A stretch of 64,000 nucleotides of DNA from Luzula sylvatica (taxonomy: Eukaryota; Streptophyta; Magnoliopsida; Poales; Juncaceae), in NCBI GenBank assembly GCA_946800325.1, contig OX326960.1:23970309-24034308 (forward strand). Direction: 5' to 3'. Each line of letters starts with the position of its first letter. The first letter of the stretch is position 1. Below are positions 32,143 to 43,559 of the stretch, in pieces. Under the pieces are notes generated by a model. That model was not told where the DNA came from. It ran no database searches and was given only the letters and a program-made list of their open reading frames with translations. A program made the translations under genes and the position numbers.

Positions 32143-33732
32143 TTTTTTTATTCATTGTAATACAAAATACATATAAATATGATAATATTGATAATATCAT
32201 TTCATAATATAATTATTTGAACTAACTTGTTTATGATTATGTATATGTTTTATAATTATTTTACATCATGATGACAAAAAAAAATCTTTTTCTTAATTAA
32301 ATAATAGCACTTGTATTAATGTCATTTTATAATAATAATATATGAAGTATAAAATGATTTTACAAAAAAATATAACAACAAATATTATATCATCGTTGTT
32401 CACATTATTTCATATAATATCAAATATAAAAATAATGGATCATACAAAATACGTAATAACATATTATTAATTATATATTACTAATAATTTGTTATTGATT
32501 CAAAATGCAATTAAAGTTATAAATAATATCAAACTTAATATTGCAAGTGATTTAATAAATAATATAAAGAATTAATTTAGCATAAACATAAACATAAATT
32601 ATTTTATATCATATGATTTTTTTTTATATATTTTTAAAAATGACAATATTATTTTATAAGTGTTTATAAATTTAAGAAATTATTTTGCTGGAAAAACTTT
32701 TTTTCTATTTCTATTATTTTTCAGAAAAATGAATATTAAATTTGTTTGACTGAAAATGCAAATATAATCAACTTAGTATTATATGGTATTTGTATAGTTA
32801 TAATTTTTTAAAAATAAATATTAATATTCAAAATTTCTATTATGTAACTATAATAATTAAAATTTTAAAATGCACTTTTTGCTTTGTATTTTTTACATAA
32901 TATCTTTACAAATTCAAATTATGGAAAATAATATGTACGAACTATGATAATATGGATGTCAAAATAAAGAAATAGTTAAAACGAATATATTTCATGAATT
33001 TTTAAAATTAAAATTCTAAAATTAATACTATTATATGTTGTATGTTTATAATATTACATATTAATTTATTAGTATTTCGTATATAAACTTTTCATATTCC
33101 ATTTTCTATTATGTAAATAAACTAATTAATATTTTATTTTGTAAAAATGCACTTTTTGCATTGTATTTTTTAGATAACATGTTTACAAATTCAAATTATG
33201 GAAAATGATATGTACGAACTATGTTAATTTGGATGTCAAATAAAGAGAAAATTAAAACAAATATATTTGATGATTTTTTAAATTAAAATTCTAAAATTAA
33301 TACTACTATATGTTATATGTTTATAATATTACATATTAAGTTATTATATTTCATATATAAACTTTTCATCTTCCATTGTATTCACATTTGATCATGTAAT
33401 TTTATGTGAAATAATAACAATTGAATATACTTAGTCTAATGCCAACGTAACCAATAATATTAGTCCACGTCATTAATGTATGATGATGTGATTTTCCAAT
33501 GATGTTTAAAACGTAGTGTAAAATAATGACACATAAATGACTACATAAAATATGATCTTCAAACAATATAAAAAATAAATCAATGGTTTAGATCAAAACA
33601 GATCACTAAAAAGTATATAGGATGAATACATATCACAAAATCTAATGGTCAATAATCATGAATAACCATGATGAGATGATTTCACGGGGAGGATCAAAGA
33701 TAGATGAAAAATAAGAGGGTGGGTAAATAAAG
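32143..33732 (-). mobile_element. Helitron copy in inverse orientation, 3'-truncated
   Basis: The reverse complement is homologous throughout to the Helitron at 29,371-30,770, including ACCCACCC(T/C)CTTATTTT, TCACATCATCATACATTA, ACATGATCAAATGTGAATAC and GATGTAAAATAATT. It stops short of the 3' hairpin/CTAG. In copy B about 230 bp occupies the corresponding place, so insertion was accompanied or followed by deletion. It contains a private internal tandem duplication. Confidence 0.8.
32831..33385. repeat. 277-bp internal tandem duplication
   Basis: TGCACTTTTTGCTTTGTATT at 32,871 and TGCACTTTTTGCATTGTATT at 33,148 start two aligned copies sharing ACAAATTCAAATTATGGAAA, ATGTACGAACTATG and ATATTACATATTAA. 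Period 277 bp, visibly diverged. The forward Helitron at 29,371 has this region once. Confidence 0.88.
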
Positions 33733-33834
33733 AGAATGCAATTACACTGTTGATGTAACCTGTAAAACATCATATGTATTATATTCCACTAATATAATTT
33801 GGATGCTGACCCGGGAATTTGCATCTATGCTTTC

Positions 33835-36075
33835 ATTACCATTGATGAGGTTTTAAAAAAAATTAAATTAAATTGATTGATTAATATTATTAATTGACAT
33901 GTTTAATGATTTTTTTTTTATATTGAAGAAATATCATCTGTATGACCTGAACCAACAAAAATGTTGATACTTTGTCGAAATTATCGAAAAAGATTCTTTG
34001 ATTACAAAAATAATTTAAATTATGTTATATCGAAACAGAGCGAGTAATCCTCTTGTTACCTTAAATAGGGAAAAGCCACTCTTACTTTTGCAATTGTTTT
34101 TTGGAAAAATATATGTAGCCTCCCAAACTCAATAAAACATTCTTGATGCGTCAATCGAAAATATTTTATTATATTGATTATTCTTTTTAATTAAATCAAT
34201 TAAACTAAGTATTAATTTGAGGATTAATCAATCCAATCAACCCAATAAAACAACCTCAATTGACCAATGTTGTACATCATGGATGTGTAGATTCCATATC
34301 TAACCTCTTGCTCTTTTAATACAACGGGTATACGAGAATTAGTGGGTACTCATGTACTTAGGTTCATATACACCGAGTCCATATAAAGAAACAATCCAGA
34401 TCGATTGAAAATAATTAATTGGGTCTATACTCTATGGCCATTATTTGCATCACAATTGGAATTCTTCGCTAGATCTTTCTCCGTTGTGTTATCTCACTTT
34501 CTATTAAGTCCGATTTACCTGTAGCATATCATATGCGAGAGAAATGTTAATTTAAGAAGTAGGACACAATCTTCTCATTAAAATTATTTGATTAAACGAT
34601 ATATGAAAATAATGAGCATACATGAATTGTTATTTACCATTATATTATTATTTCACTAATTAAAAATTAAATTTTTTAATAAAGATATTATTGTGTATAT
34701 ACAATATATATGGAAATGATAACCACGCATGATTTGTCATTTCAGTTGTATTATTTTTCATAATTATTTATTTATTTATTAAATGTATAATAATTATATT
34801 ATCGTATATATTTTATATTAAAAATTTATAATTATATGAGGTTCTCAATATAACTTGTTACACGAAAATATACATAAATTATATTCGTTACCAGAAAATA
34901 AAAAGTGTAAGAAATAATTTCAAATGTGATGCAAAATAATGGCCATAGACCCAATTAATTCTTTTCAATCGATATGGATTGTTTCTTTATATGGACTCGG
35001 TGTATAGGAATCTAAGTACATGAGTACACACTAAATTCTTGTATACCCGTTGTATTAAAAAAACAAGGAGGATTTAGTATTTATCCTTTGTTAAACTTAA
35101 AATTACATATTTACCCTTCTTAAAATTAAAATATCATATTTACCCTTTCATAAATCTAAAATATCATATTTGTCCAAAAATTAAAAATCATCCAATTTTT
35201 CCGTTAAACTTAATGGTCAACATTTAAAATTATTATTTTACCATTTGTATATTAACCTTCTAAAAATCCAAAATATCATATTTACCTCTTTAAAAATAAA
35301 AATATCATATTTATCTTCTCAACAATAAAAATAACGTACATACCTTTACTCACTCGACAAGAATAAATCACATCCTACAATTTAAAAATATTTTTAGTTA
35401 TGATTATATTTTCGCAATGAATCTATATTTTTTACATTTGTTTTTTGGTCATTTGAGATTGATAGAATGATTATCTTTTGAAATTTTATTGATGTATTTT
35501 TTGTGTTTATATTGTTATCTATGAAATTACATTGTTATATTATTTGGATAAATATAATATTTTTATTTTAAAAAAAGTAAATATGATATTTTTATTTTAT
35601 TTTTAGAAGGGTAAATATGTAAATGATAAAATAGTTGACCGTTAATTTTAACGGATACATTGAATGATTTTAAATTTTTGGGTAAATATGATATTTTAGA
35701 TTTATGAAAGAGTAAATATGATATTTTAATTTTAAGAAGGGTAAATATGTAATTTTAAATTTAAGAAAGGGTAAATATGTAAATCCCCCAAAAAACAATT
35801 GCAAAAGTAAGAGCGGATTTTCCTTTATTTAAGGTAACAAGAGGACTACTCGCTCGGTTTCGATATAACAATTTAAATTATTTTTGTAATCAAATATATT
35901 TTTTTGATAATTTCGATAAAGTATCGGCATTTTTGTTGGTTCAGGACATACACTTGACATTTCTTCAATATGAAAAGAAGTTATTAAATATGCCAATAAT
36001 TAACAATTAATTAGATCAATTGATAATACTAATTATTTATTTAATTCATTTTTGTCACCTCATCAATGATGTTGG
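33835..36075. mobile_element. Large foldback structure (~2.2 kb)
   Basis: The outer arms are inverted copies: CATTGATGAGG near 33,841 pairs with CCTCATCAATG near 36,060; AACCAACAAAAATG near 33,951 with CATTTTTGTTGGTT near 35,930; GTTACCTTAAATAG near 34,057 with TATTTAAGGTAAC near 35,825. The inner arms continue after insertions: ACAACGGGTATACGAGAATT (34,322) with AATTCTTGTATACCCGTTGT (35,035), and AATTGGGTCTATACTCTATGG with CCATAGACCCAATT (34,940). The left arm has an extra ~195 bp (34,112-34,305) and the right arm holds a MULE MITE. The AT-rich loop is about 34,460-34,920. No ORF. Confidence 0.85.
35067..35789. mobile_element. MULE-like long-TIR element with 9-bp target duplication
   Basis: It is flanked by identical AAAAAACAA at 35,058-35,066 and 35,790-35,798. 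Arms of roughly 150 bp are inverted: GGAGGATTTAGTATTTATCC ... TACATATTTACCCTT ... ATATCATATTTACCC on the left, complemented by AAGGGTAAATATG and GTAAATATGTAAATCCCCC on the right. 723 bp, no transposase. It sits inside the right arm of the foldback. Confidence 0.9.
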
Positions 36076-36400
36076 GACGAGTTTGGGGGGCCAAATATAT
36101 TTTTCCATATGAATATATAGGAAAGAAGAATATATATTTATTTGGCATAATTTATGTGAATTAACATAATATAATATAGAGATATAAATTATATTACGTG
36201 CATTTTTTAGTGCTATTGTATTTATTTTGTGAGTTGATATATGATAGATAAATTGTATAATAAATTTGATATTTCGTACGAATAAAAAATGAAGTCATAA
36301 CCTTAAAAATAATTTTGTACGACGAAGACAACCTTTTTTTTTTCTGAAAATATTACCCTTTTTTTATGAAAGAACGGTTTGTCATTGCATCCATTGATCC

Positions 36401-36655
36401 TTACATGAGAGGAGGAAGAAGAAGATAAAATATCCTTGATCCAAAGGACCACGAAACAATATCGAAAGCTTTTCTAAAGTCGACTTTAATTAGGACGGAT
36501 GGAATTTTTTTATGTAAAAAATTGAGGATTTCTCGAGAAGAGAGAAAAGTTTCCGAGATCGTCCTATGCTTAATAAAAGTCGATTGCTTGTTAGAGATGA
36601 GATCGTTCTTGAGAGGTTGGAGGCGCATGGCCAAAGCCTTGGAGAAAATATTCAT
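36401..36655 (-). pseudogene. LINE (L1-type) reverse-transcriptase fragment
   Basis: Minus strand reads NIFSKALAMRLQPL, ISNKQSTFIKHRTISETFL and SVLIKVDFRKAFDIVSWSF, matching the start of the non-LTR reverse transcriptase domain of plant LINEs: KxxSKxLAxRL, NQSAFxxxRxI, and LKxDxxKAFDxxxW with the first catalytic Asp. The YxDD core and endonuclease are missing and the frame ends soon after. It abuts a hAT element that inserted at its 5' side. Confidence 0.85.
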
Positions 36656-36666
36656 TTGCTCAATGT

Positions 36667-37372
36667 TAGAGGTGGCAAATCCGGCCCGAATCCGAAAAAA
36701 CCGCCCGACTCGCCCGAGGTCCGACTCGCCCGTGACCCGAAAAATTTAGAAAATTCAAACGACCGAGCCCGTCCGACCCGAACCCGAGAAATCCGACCCA
36801 AAATTGACCCGACGTGACATATTATAATTATTATTCCGACCCAACTCGATCCGAATCCGAGTTGTTCGAAACCCGATAAACCCGATTATGACAAGTCCGA
36901 ACTCAAATAGTCCGAATCCAAATTGACCCGGTGTTATCATTTTTTTAATTCAATCTATTAACTACTCTCTGTAATATTATATTTATTACATTTTTCGAGA
37001 GTGAAATGACACCGGTGCTTTCAAATAAAAAACAGAGACCTGAATTTGGATAATAGTTTAATTTTATATTCAATATTTGACAAAATTGATTTATATAATC
37101 ATTACAAAAAAATCCGACACAATCCGAATTTGACTAACCCGAATTCCGAAAGAATCCGAATCGGGAACAAACCGCGTCCGCGAATCACCCCGAACTTGAA
37201 AACCCGACCCGACTATAATTTTCAACTCGAAATTGATCCGACCAAATATGATCCGATCCGAACCCACCTTGATCCGAATTGACTTAACCCGATGAGATCC
37301 GAACCCAAAAATTAGTCCGAAACCTGTTGGGTTCAGCCCGAAACCGCCCAACCCGCCTGTTTGCCACCTCTA
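36667..37372. mobile_element. hAT-like element rich in CCGAACCCGA motifs
   Basis: Ends TAGAGGTGGCAAATCCGG and (inward from right) TAGAGGTGGCAAACAGGCGG. Flanked by CTCAATGT (36,659-36,666) and CTCAATGC (37,373-37,380), an 8-bp duplication with one mismatch. The 706-bp interior is full of CCGACCCGAA/AATCCGAAT repeats. Short ORFs through it are meaningless. Confidence 0.85.
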
Positions 37373-37646
37373 CTCAATGCAGTCCACTATTTGGAATTAG
37401 TGGAATTTATGGAAAGAGAGGAAACTATTTGGAATTTATGAAAAAAGAGGAACTGGCGTATCTTTTCGAACAAGAGCATGCCTTCGGCCTTGCTAGCTTT
37501 TCTCGTCTCCAAAAAAACGGACGATTGGGGTCGCCTCTGTTGAGGATCATTTTGGTCATAATCTCTCACGCAAGGTGTGACCTAGGTTTCGACCTCTGAT
37601 GGCGTTATTACTAGTGTCTCCAACACATGTTGTTCCTGTAACTTTT

Positions 37647-37941
37647 TTTTTTTTTTGAAGGAGAGAAGACCAATAGTCGACGTCTCGAATATCATTAAAT
37701 GAATTACCATAGTTTACATACAATATAATAAATGAGAAGTGTAAAAAAGTTAAAAACTCATATCCAGCTATCTCTTAAGGTCGAGATAAATAAACCTAAT
37801 GTACAAAATTACAAAGGTATTTAGTCGACTTAATATTGTATGCTGATTACTCGTAGCTTGCTGTCCATCGCCGTGCGTCCTGGATTGCCAAGATCGTAGA
37901 GAAGCTCTCTCGTTATTGAAGATTTCGTCGTTTCTTGCCAA
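37647..37941 (-). mobile_element. 5'-truncated LINE with 15-bp target duplication
   Basis: Identical GTTCCTGTAACTTTT flanks (37,632-37,646 and 37,942-37,956). On the minus strand the element ends in a poly-A (the T run at 37,643-37,656). Near its 5' side the minus strand reads RIFNNERASLRSWQ, resembling the C-terminal tail of plant LINE ORF2 (ERNARIFxN...), followed by a 3' UTR. The structure, with short 5'-truncated copy, poly-A and long duplication, is classic target-primed reverse transcription. Confidence 0.85.
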
Positions 37942-38104
37942 GTTCCTGTAACTTTTATTTCTATTTACTAGTTTGCTTTTCTTTCATTTCTTTCTTTTTG
38001 GTATGGCCTGTTATAAGTCTAGACCTGATATCTCAGGGACTTGATTATTGTAAATGTTGTTGGTTCAATATAATTTGAGGCGCTTAATCAATCCCTCCTT
38101 AAAA

Positions 38105-39500
38105 AAATTTAAACAAATAAATAAATTTCTCGTTAAGATACTATATTTCAAGATTGCAACTTCATTTGTGAAGATATATATAGTTATTAATGGGATGAAC
38201 AAACCCTTTTATTAGCAATAAAAAAGAAAAATGACTAGAGCCTGCTCGTTGCATGATAATGCAGTATTTCGAATCTCATATAGTCTTGGTTTAAGATTTT
38301 CTTTTCGCGTGAAAATATTGATAAATGGCAAGTTTATTTTTCTTCAACAGAAAAATATTATTACCGACATTAATATTTGAAGAAAAATAGAAGTCGTGTG
38401 ATGTGAATGAAAATTGTAAATAAAAAAAATGAGAAACACTGCAAAAGCTAGGATTCACGTATTCCATAACATTTTTATTTTACTTGAATTTAACATTAAG
38501 GTCATTAAAATTTAAACTGCAAAAGCTAGGATTCGAACCCGAGAATTCGTGATTTAGTATCTATCAGCGTGTTTATAAAATGAGAAACACTGCTCTAATA
38601 CCATGCTTTATTATCATCACTCCATCAAGCGTCTTTATAAAATTAAACTCTTTTCATCGTTTAAAATAATTCACGTGTAAAAATTTCATGAAATAAACAA
38701 AATCGGAAATTGAACCTGGAATCTATCAGCGTGTTACGACCCATACCCGTACCGCGCTAACCACTTCGAACGATTTTTGTAAAATAAACCTGGAACGCAT
38801 AATATCTCACAACATATGATTTTTTGTATCTCAAAATCAACCGACTATGTTATAGACTCACCGATAATTTTCTCAACTTAGGAAAAGTTGGACAAAAGTT
38901 GGACACATATATGTATAGATGTGCATACAACCAAATAGAGAAGTTCCTTAGTTAGATGTGTATATATTATAGACCAGTCTCAGAATTTGAAGGATCCGAA
39001 ATCATTTATTTAAAAATGATCAATTAATTATCAACTTAGCCTGTTTATAATATGTATCGTAGTAGTAGTTGAGGATCCTAAAAATTAGCCCAAAGTCTTT
39101 GGGATCTATTGTTAGGCCGAAATTATTGTTATAGATTTTCATTCATTTTTTTTAAAATAATAAAGTTAAAAAGTCGTTTGTTCTCGTACACAATGTTTGT
39201 TTATGATGATTATCATCATGTGATTTTTATTCGCAAACTCATGCATAAGTGATGCTCCCATTTATATTTATATATTTTTTGAGGTATACATGAAATAAAA
39301 AGAATAGAGTTGCTATGGCCGATCAAGTTGGCAAATTTATTGTTGAGATACTGGAGTAAATCAAACATGTCTTAAATTATATTTTACGAACGGAAATGAC
39401 AAATATTTTTATTAATAATGAGAATGCAATTCTATAACCAGTAAAACTCCATCTGTATTATATTCCAATAAAATAATCTGGATACAAACCATCGAGAATT
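38105..39500. repeat. Segmental duplication, copy B (largely without insertions)
   Basis: Paralogous to 28,505-33,850 and colinear, but lacking the Helitrons and MITEs of copy A. It has its own rearrangement around 38,425-38,600 made of short patches copied from neighbouring sequence. The tRNA-like block is at 38,700-38,773. No gene. It ends about 100 bp before the satellite. Confidence 0.85.
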
Positions 39501-39703
39501 CTTAAGTTGTTCCAAAAACAAAACAAAAATCGGAGAAATGAGGAAATGTTGCCACGTGTCACCAAAGAATATAGGATATGTTGACGATTAAGAAAACCCC
39601 ATCTGTATTTTTACGCCCTACCCCCCCTTCAGAGATTTTTCCTCCCTACCCCCCCTTCCGAGATTTTTACCCCCTACCCCCCCTTTGGATATTTTTACCC
39701 CTT

Positions 39704-39737
<34 letters not shown>

Positions 39738-40347
39738 TTCGGAGATTTTTACCCCCTACCCCCCCCTTCGGAGATTTTTACCCCCTATCCCCCCTTTGGA
39801 GATTTTTACCCCCTACCCCCCTTTGGAGATTTTTACCCCCTACCCCGCCCCCCTTCGGAGTTTTTTATACCCTACCCCCCCCTTTAGAGATTTTTGCCCC
39901 CTACACCACCCTTTGAAGATTTTTACCCCTACCCCCCCTTTGGAGATTTTTACCCCCTACCCCCTTTGGAGATTTTTACCCCCTACCCCCCCTTCGGAGA
40001 TTTTTACCCCGTACCCCCCCCCCTTTGGATATTTATACCCCCTACCCCCCCCCCCCCCCCCCCCGCCCCCCCCCCCCCCCCCGCCCTTTAGAGATTTTTA
40101 CCCCCTACCCCCCCTTTGGAGATTTTAACACCCTACCCCCTACTCCCCCTTCGGACATTTTTACACCCTATCCCACCTTTGGAGATTTTTACCCTCTACC
40201 CCCCCCCCCCCATTGGAGATTTTTACCACCCTACCCCCCCCCCCCCCCCCCCCCCCCCCCCTTCGGAGTTTTTTTTTACCCCCTACCCCCCCCCCCCCCC
40301 CCCCCCTTTGGAGTTTTTTACCCCCTACCCCTCCTTGGGAGATTTTT

Positions 40348-40384
<37 letters not shown>

Positions 40385-41889
40385 TTGGGAGTTTTTTACC
40401 CCTACCCCCCCTTTGGAGATTTTTACCCCTACCCCCCCCCCCCCCCTTTAGAGATTTTTACCCCTACCCCCCCTTTGGAGATTTTTAACCCCTACCCCCA
40501 TTTGGAGATTTTTACCCCCTACCCCCCCTTTGGAGATTTTTACCCCCTACCCCCCCTTTGGAGATTTTTACCCCCTACCCCCCTTTTGGAGTATTTTACC
40601 CCCTATCTCACCCCCCCCCCCCCCCCCCCCCCCCCTTTGGAGAATTTTACCCCCCCCCCCCCCCTTCGATGTTTTTTACCCCCTACCCCCCCTTTGGAGA
40701 TTTTTACACCCTACCCCCCCTATGGAGATTTTTACCCCCTACTCCCCCTTCGGACATATTTACCCCCTATCCCACCTTTGGAGATTTTTACCCCCTACCC
40801 CCCCGGGTAATTTTTACCACCCTACCCCCCCCCCCCCCTCGGAGTTTTTTTACAACCTACCCCCCCCTTTGGAGTATTTTACCCCCTACCCCCCCTTTGG
40901 AGATTTTACCCCCTACCCCCACCTATGGAGATTTTTACCCCCTACCCCCCTATGGAGATTTTTACCCCCTACCCCCCCCCCCCCCCCCCCCTTCAGAGAT
41001 TTTTACACCCTACCCCCCCCCCCCCCCCCCTTTGGAGATTTTTACCCCCTACCCCCTCATGGGAGATTTTTACCCCCTACCCCCCCTTTGGATATTTTTA
41101 CCCCCTACCCCCCCTTTGGATATTTTTACACCCTACCCCCCCTTTGGATATTTTTACCCCCTACCCCCCCTAGGGAGATTTTTACCCCCTACCCCCCCCT
41201 TTCGAGATTTTTACTCCCTACCCCCACTTCATAGATTTTTACCCCCTACCCCCCCTTTGGATATTTTTACCCCGTACCCCCCTTTTGGATAATTTTACAC
41301 CCTACCCCCCGTTTGGTGATTTTTACCCCCTACCCCCCCCCCCCCCCCCCCCCCCCCCCCTTTGGAGATTTTTACCCCCTACTCCCCCTTTGGAGATTTT
41401 TACCCCTACCCCCCTTGGGAGATTTTTACCCCCTACCCCCCCCCCCCCCCCCCCCCCCCCTTTAGAAATTTTTACCCCCTACCCCCCTTTGGGTATTTTT
41501 AACCCCTACCCCCCCCTTTTGAGATTTTTACCCCCTACCCGCCCTTTTGTGATTTTTACCCCTACCCCCCCTCCTTCGTAGATTTTTACTCCCTACCCCC
41601 CCTTCCGAGATTTTTACCCCCTACCCCCCCCCCCCCCCCCCCCCCCTTTGGAGATTTTTACCCCCTAACCCCCCCTTTCGAGTTTTTTACACCCTACCCC
41701 CCTTTGGATATTTTTACCCCCTACCCTCCCTTTGGAGATTTTTAACCCCCCCCCCCCCCCCCCCCCTTCAAGATTTTTACCCCCTACCCACCTTTGGAGA
41801 TTTTTACCCCCTACCCCCCTTTGGGAGATTTTTACCTCCTACCCCCCCATTGGAGATTTTTACCCCCTACCCACCCTTTGGATATTTTT

Positions 41890-41921
<32 letters not shown>

Positions 41922-43559
41922 TTTGGAGATTTTTACCCCCTACCCCCCTTTGGATATTTTTACCCCCTACCCCCCCCCCCCCCCCCCCCCCCCCCTTTGG
42001 AGATTTTTACCCCCTACCCCCCCTTTGGAGATTTTTACCCCCTACCCCCCCTTTGGAGATTTTTGCCCCCTACCCCCCCTTTGGAGATTTTTACCCCCTA
42101 CCCCCCCTTGGGAGATTTTTGCCCCCTATCCCCCTATCGAGATTTTTACCACCTACCACCCCCCCCCCCCCCCCCCCCCTTTAGAGATTTTTACCCCTAC
42201 CATCCCCCCTTTGGAGATTTTTACCCTCCTACTCCCCCTTTCGGAGGTTTTTACCCAAACCCCTCCTTTGGAGATTTTTACCCCCTACCCCCCCCCCCCC
42301 CCCCCCCCCCCCCCCCTTTGGAGATTTTTACCACCTACCCCACTTTGCAAATTTTTACCACCTACCCCCCCTTTAGTGATTTTTACCCCCTACCTCCCCT
42401 TTGAAGATTTTTACCCCTACCCCCCCTTTGGAGATTTTTACCCCATACCCCCCTTTAGAGATTTTTACCCCTACCCTCCCTTTGAAGATTTTTACACCCT
42501 ACCCCCCCTTGGGAGATTTTTACCCCCTACCCCCCCCCCCCCCCCCCCCCCCCCCCCCTTCGGAGATTTTTACTCCCTACCCCCCCTTCCGAGATTTTTA
42601 CCCCTACCCCCCCTTTGGATATTTTTACCCCCTACCCCCCCCCCCCTTTGGAGATTTTTACCCCCTACCCCCCCCCCCCCCCCTTTGGAGATTTTTACCC
42701 CGTACCCCCCCTTTTCGAGAATTTTACCCCCAACCCCCCCCCCCCCCCCCCCCCCCCCCCTTTGGATATTTTTACCCCTACCCCCCTTTGGAGATTTTTA
42801 CCCCCTACCCCTCCTTTGGAGATTTTTACCCCCTACCCCCCCTTGGGAGATTTTTACCCCCTACCCCCCCTGTGGAGATTTTTACCACCTACTACCCCCC
42901 CATTTGAGATTTTTACCCCTACACCACCCCCCCCCCCCCTTTGGAGATTTTTACCCTCCTACCCCCCCCCCCCCCCCCTTCCCCCCCTTTCGGAGATTTT
43001 TACCCAAACCCCCCCTTGGGAGATTTTTACCCCCTACCCCACTTTGGAAATTTTTACCACCTATCCCCCCCCCCCCTTTAGAAATTTTTATCCCCTACCT
43101 CCCCTTTGAAGATTTTTACCCCCTACCCCCCCCCCCCCCCTTTGGAGATTTTTACCCCCTACCCCCCCCCCCCCCCCCCCCCCCCTTGAAGATTTTTACC
43201 CCCTACACCCCATTGGAGATTTTTACCCCCTACCCCCCCTTTGGAGATTTTTACCCCCTACCCCCCCCCCCCCCACCCCCCCTTGGGAGATTTTTACCCC
43301 CTACCCCCCTTTAGAGATTTATACCCCCTACCTCCCTTTGGATATTTTTACCCCCTACCCCCCCTTTGGTGATTTTTACCCCCTACCCCCCTTTGTAGAT
43401 TTTTACCCCCTACCCCCCCTTTGTAGATTTTTACCCCCTACCCCCCCTTTGGAGATTTTTACCCCTACCCCCCCTTTGGAGATTTTTACCCCTACCCCCC
43501 CCCCCCCCCCCCCACCCTTTGGAGATTTTTACCCCCTACCCCCCTTTGGAGATTTTTAT

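Larger units (their letters stand above)
28505..33850. repeat. Segmental duplication, copy A (with insertions)
   Basis: Colinear with 38,105-39,500: shared landmarks in order are AAATTTCTCGTTAAGATACT, ATGAACAAACCCTTTTATTA, TGACTAGAGTCTGCTC, GATAAATGGCAAG, GAAAAATAGAAGTCGTGTGA, TCACGTATTCCGTAACAT, the tRNA-like block, TATGTATAGATGTGC, GAAATCATTTATG, TTAAAAAGTCGT and GTATTATATTCCA. Copy A is about 4 kb longer because of transposon insertions annotated separately. No genes. Confidence 0.85.

Noticed and set aside
36522..37351. Several ORFs with RTRPRSDSP / ERIRIG-like sequence
   Set aside because: They read through the CCGAACCCGA repeats of a hAT-like element and have no protein features.
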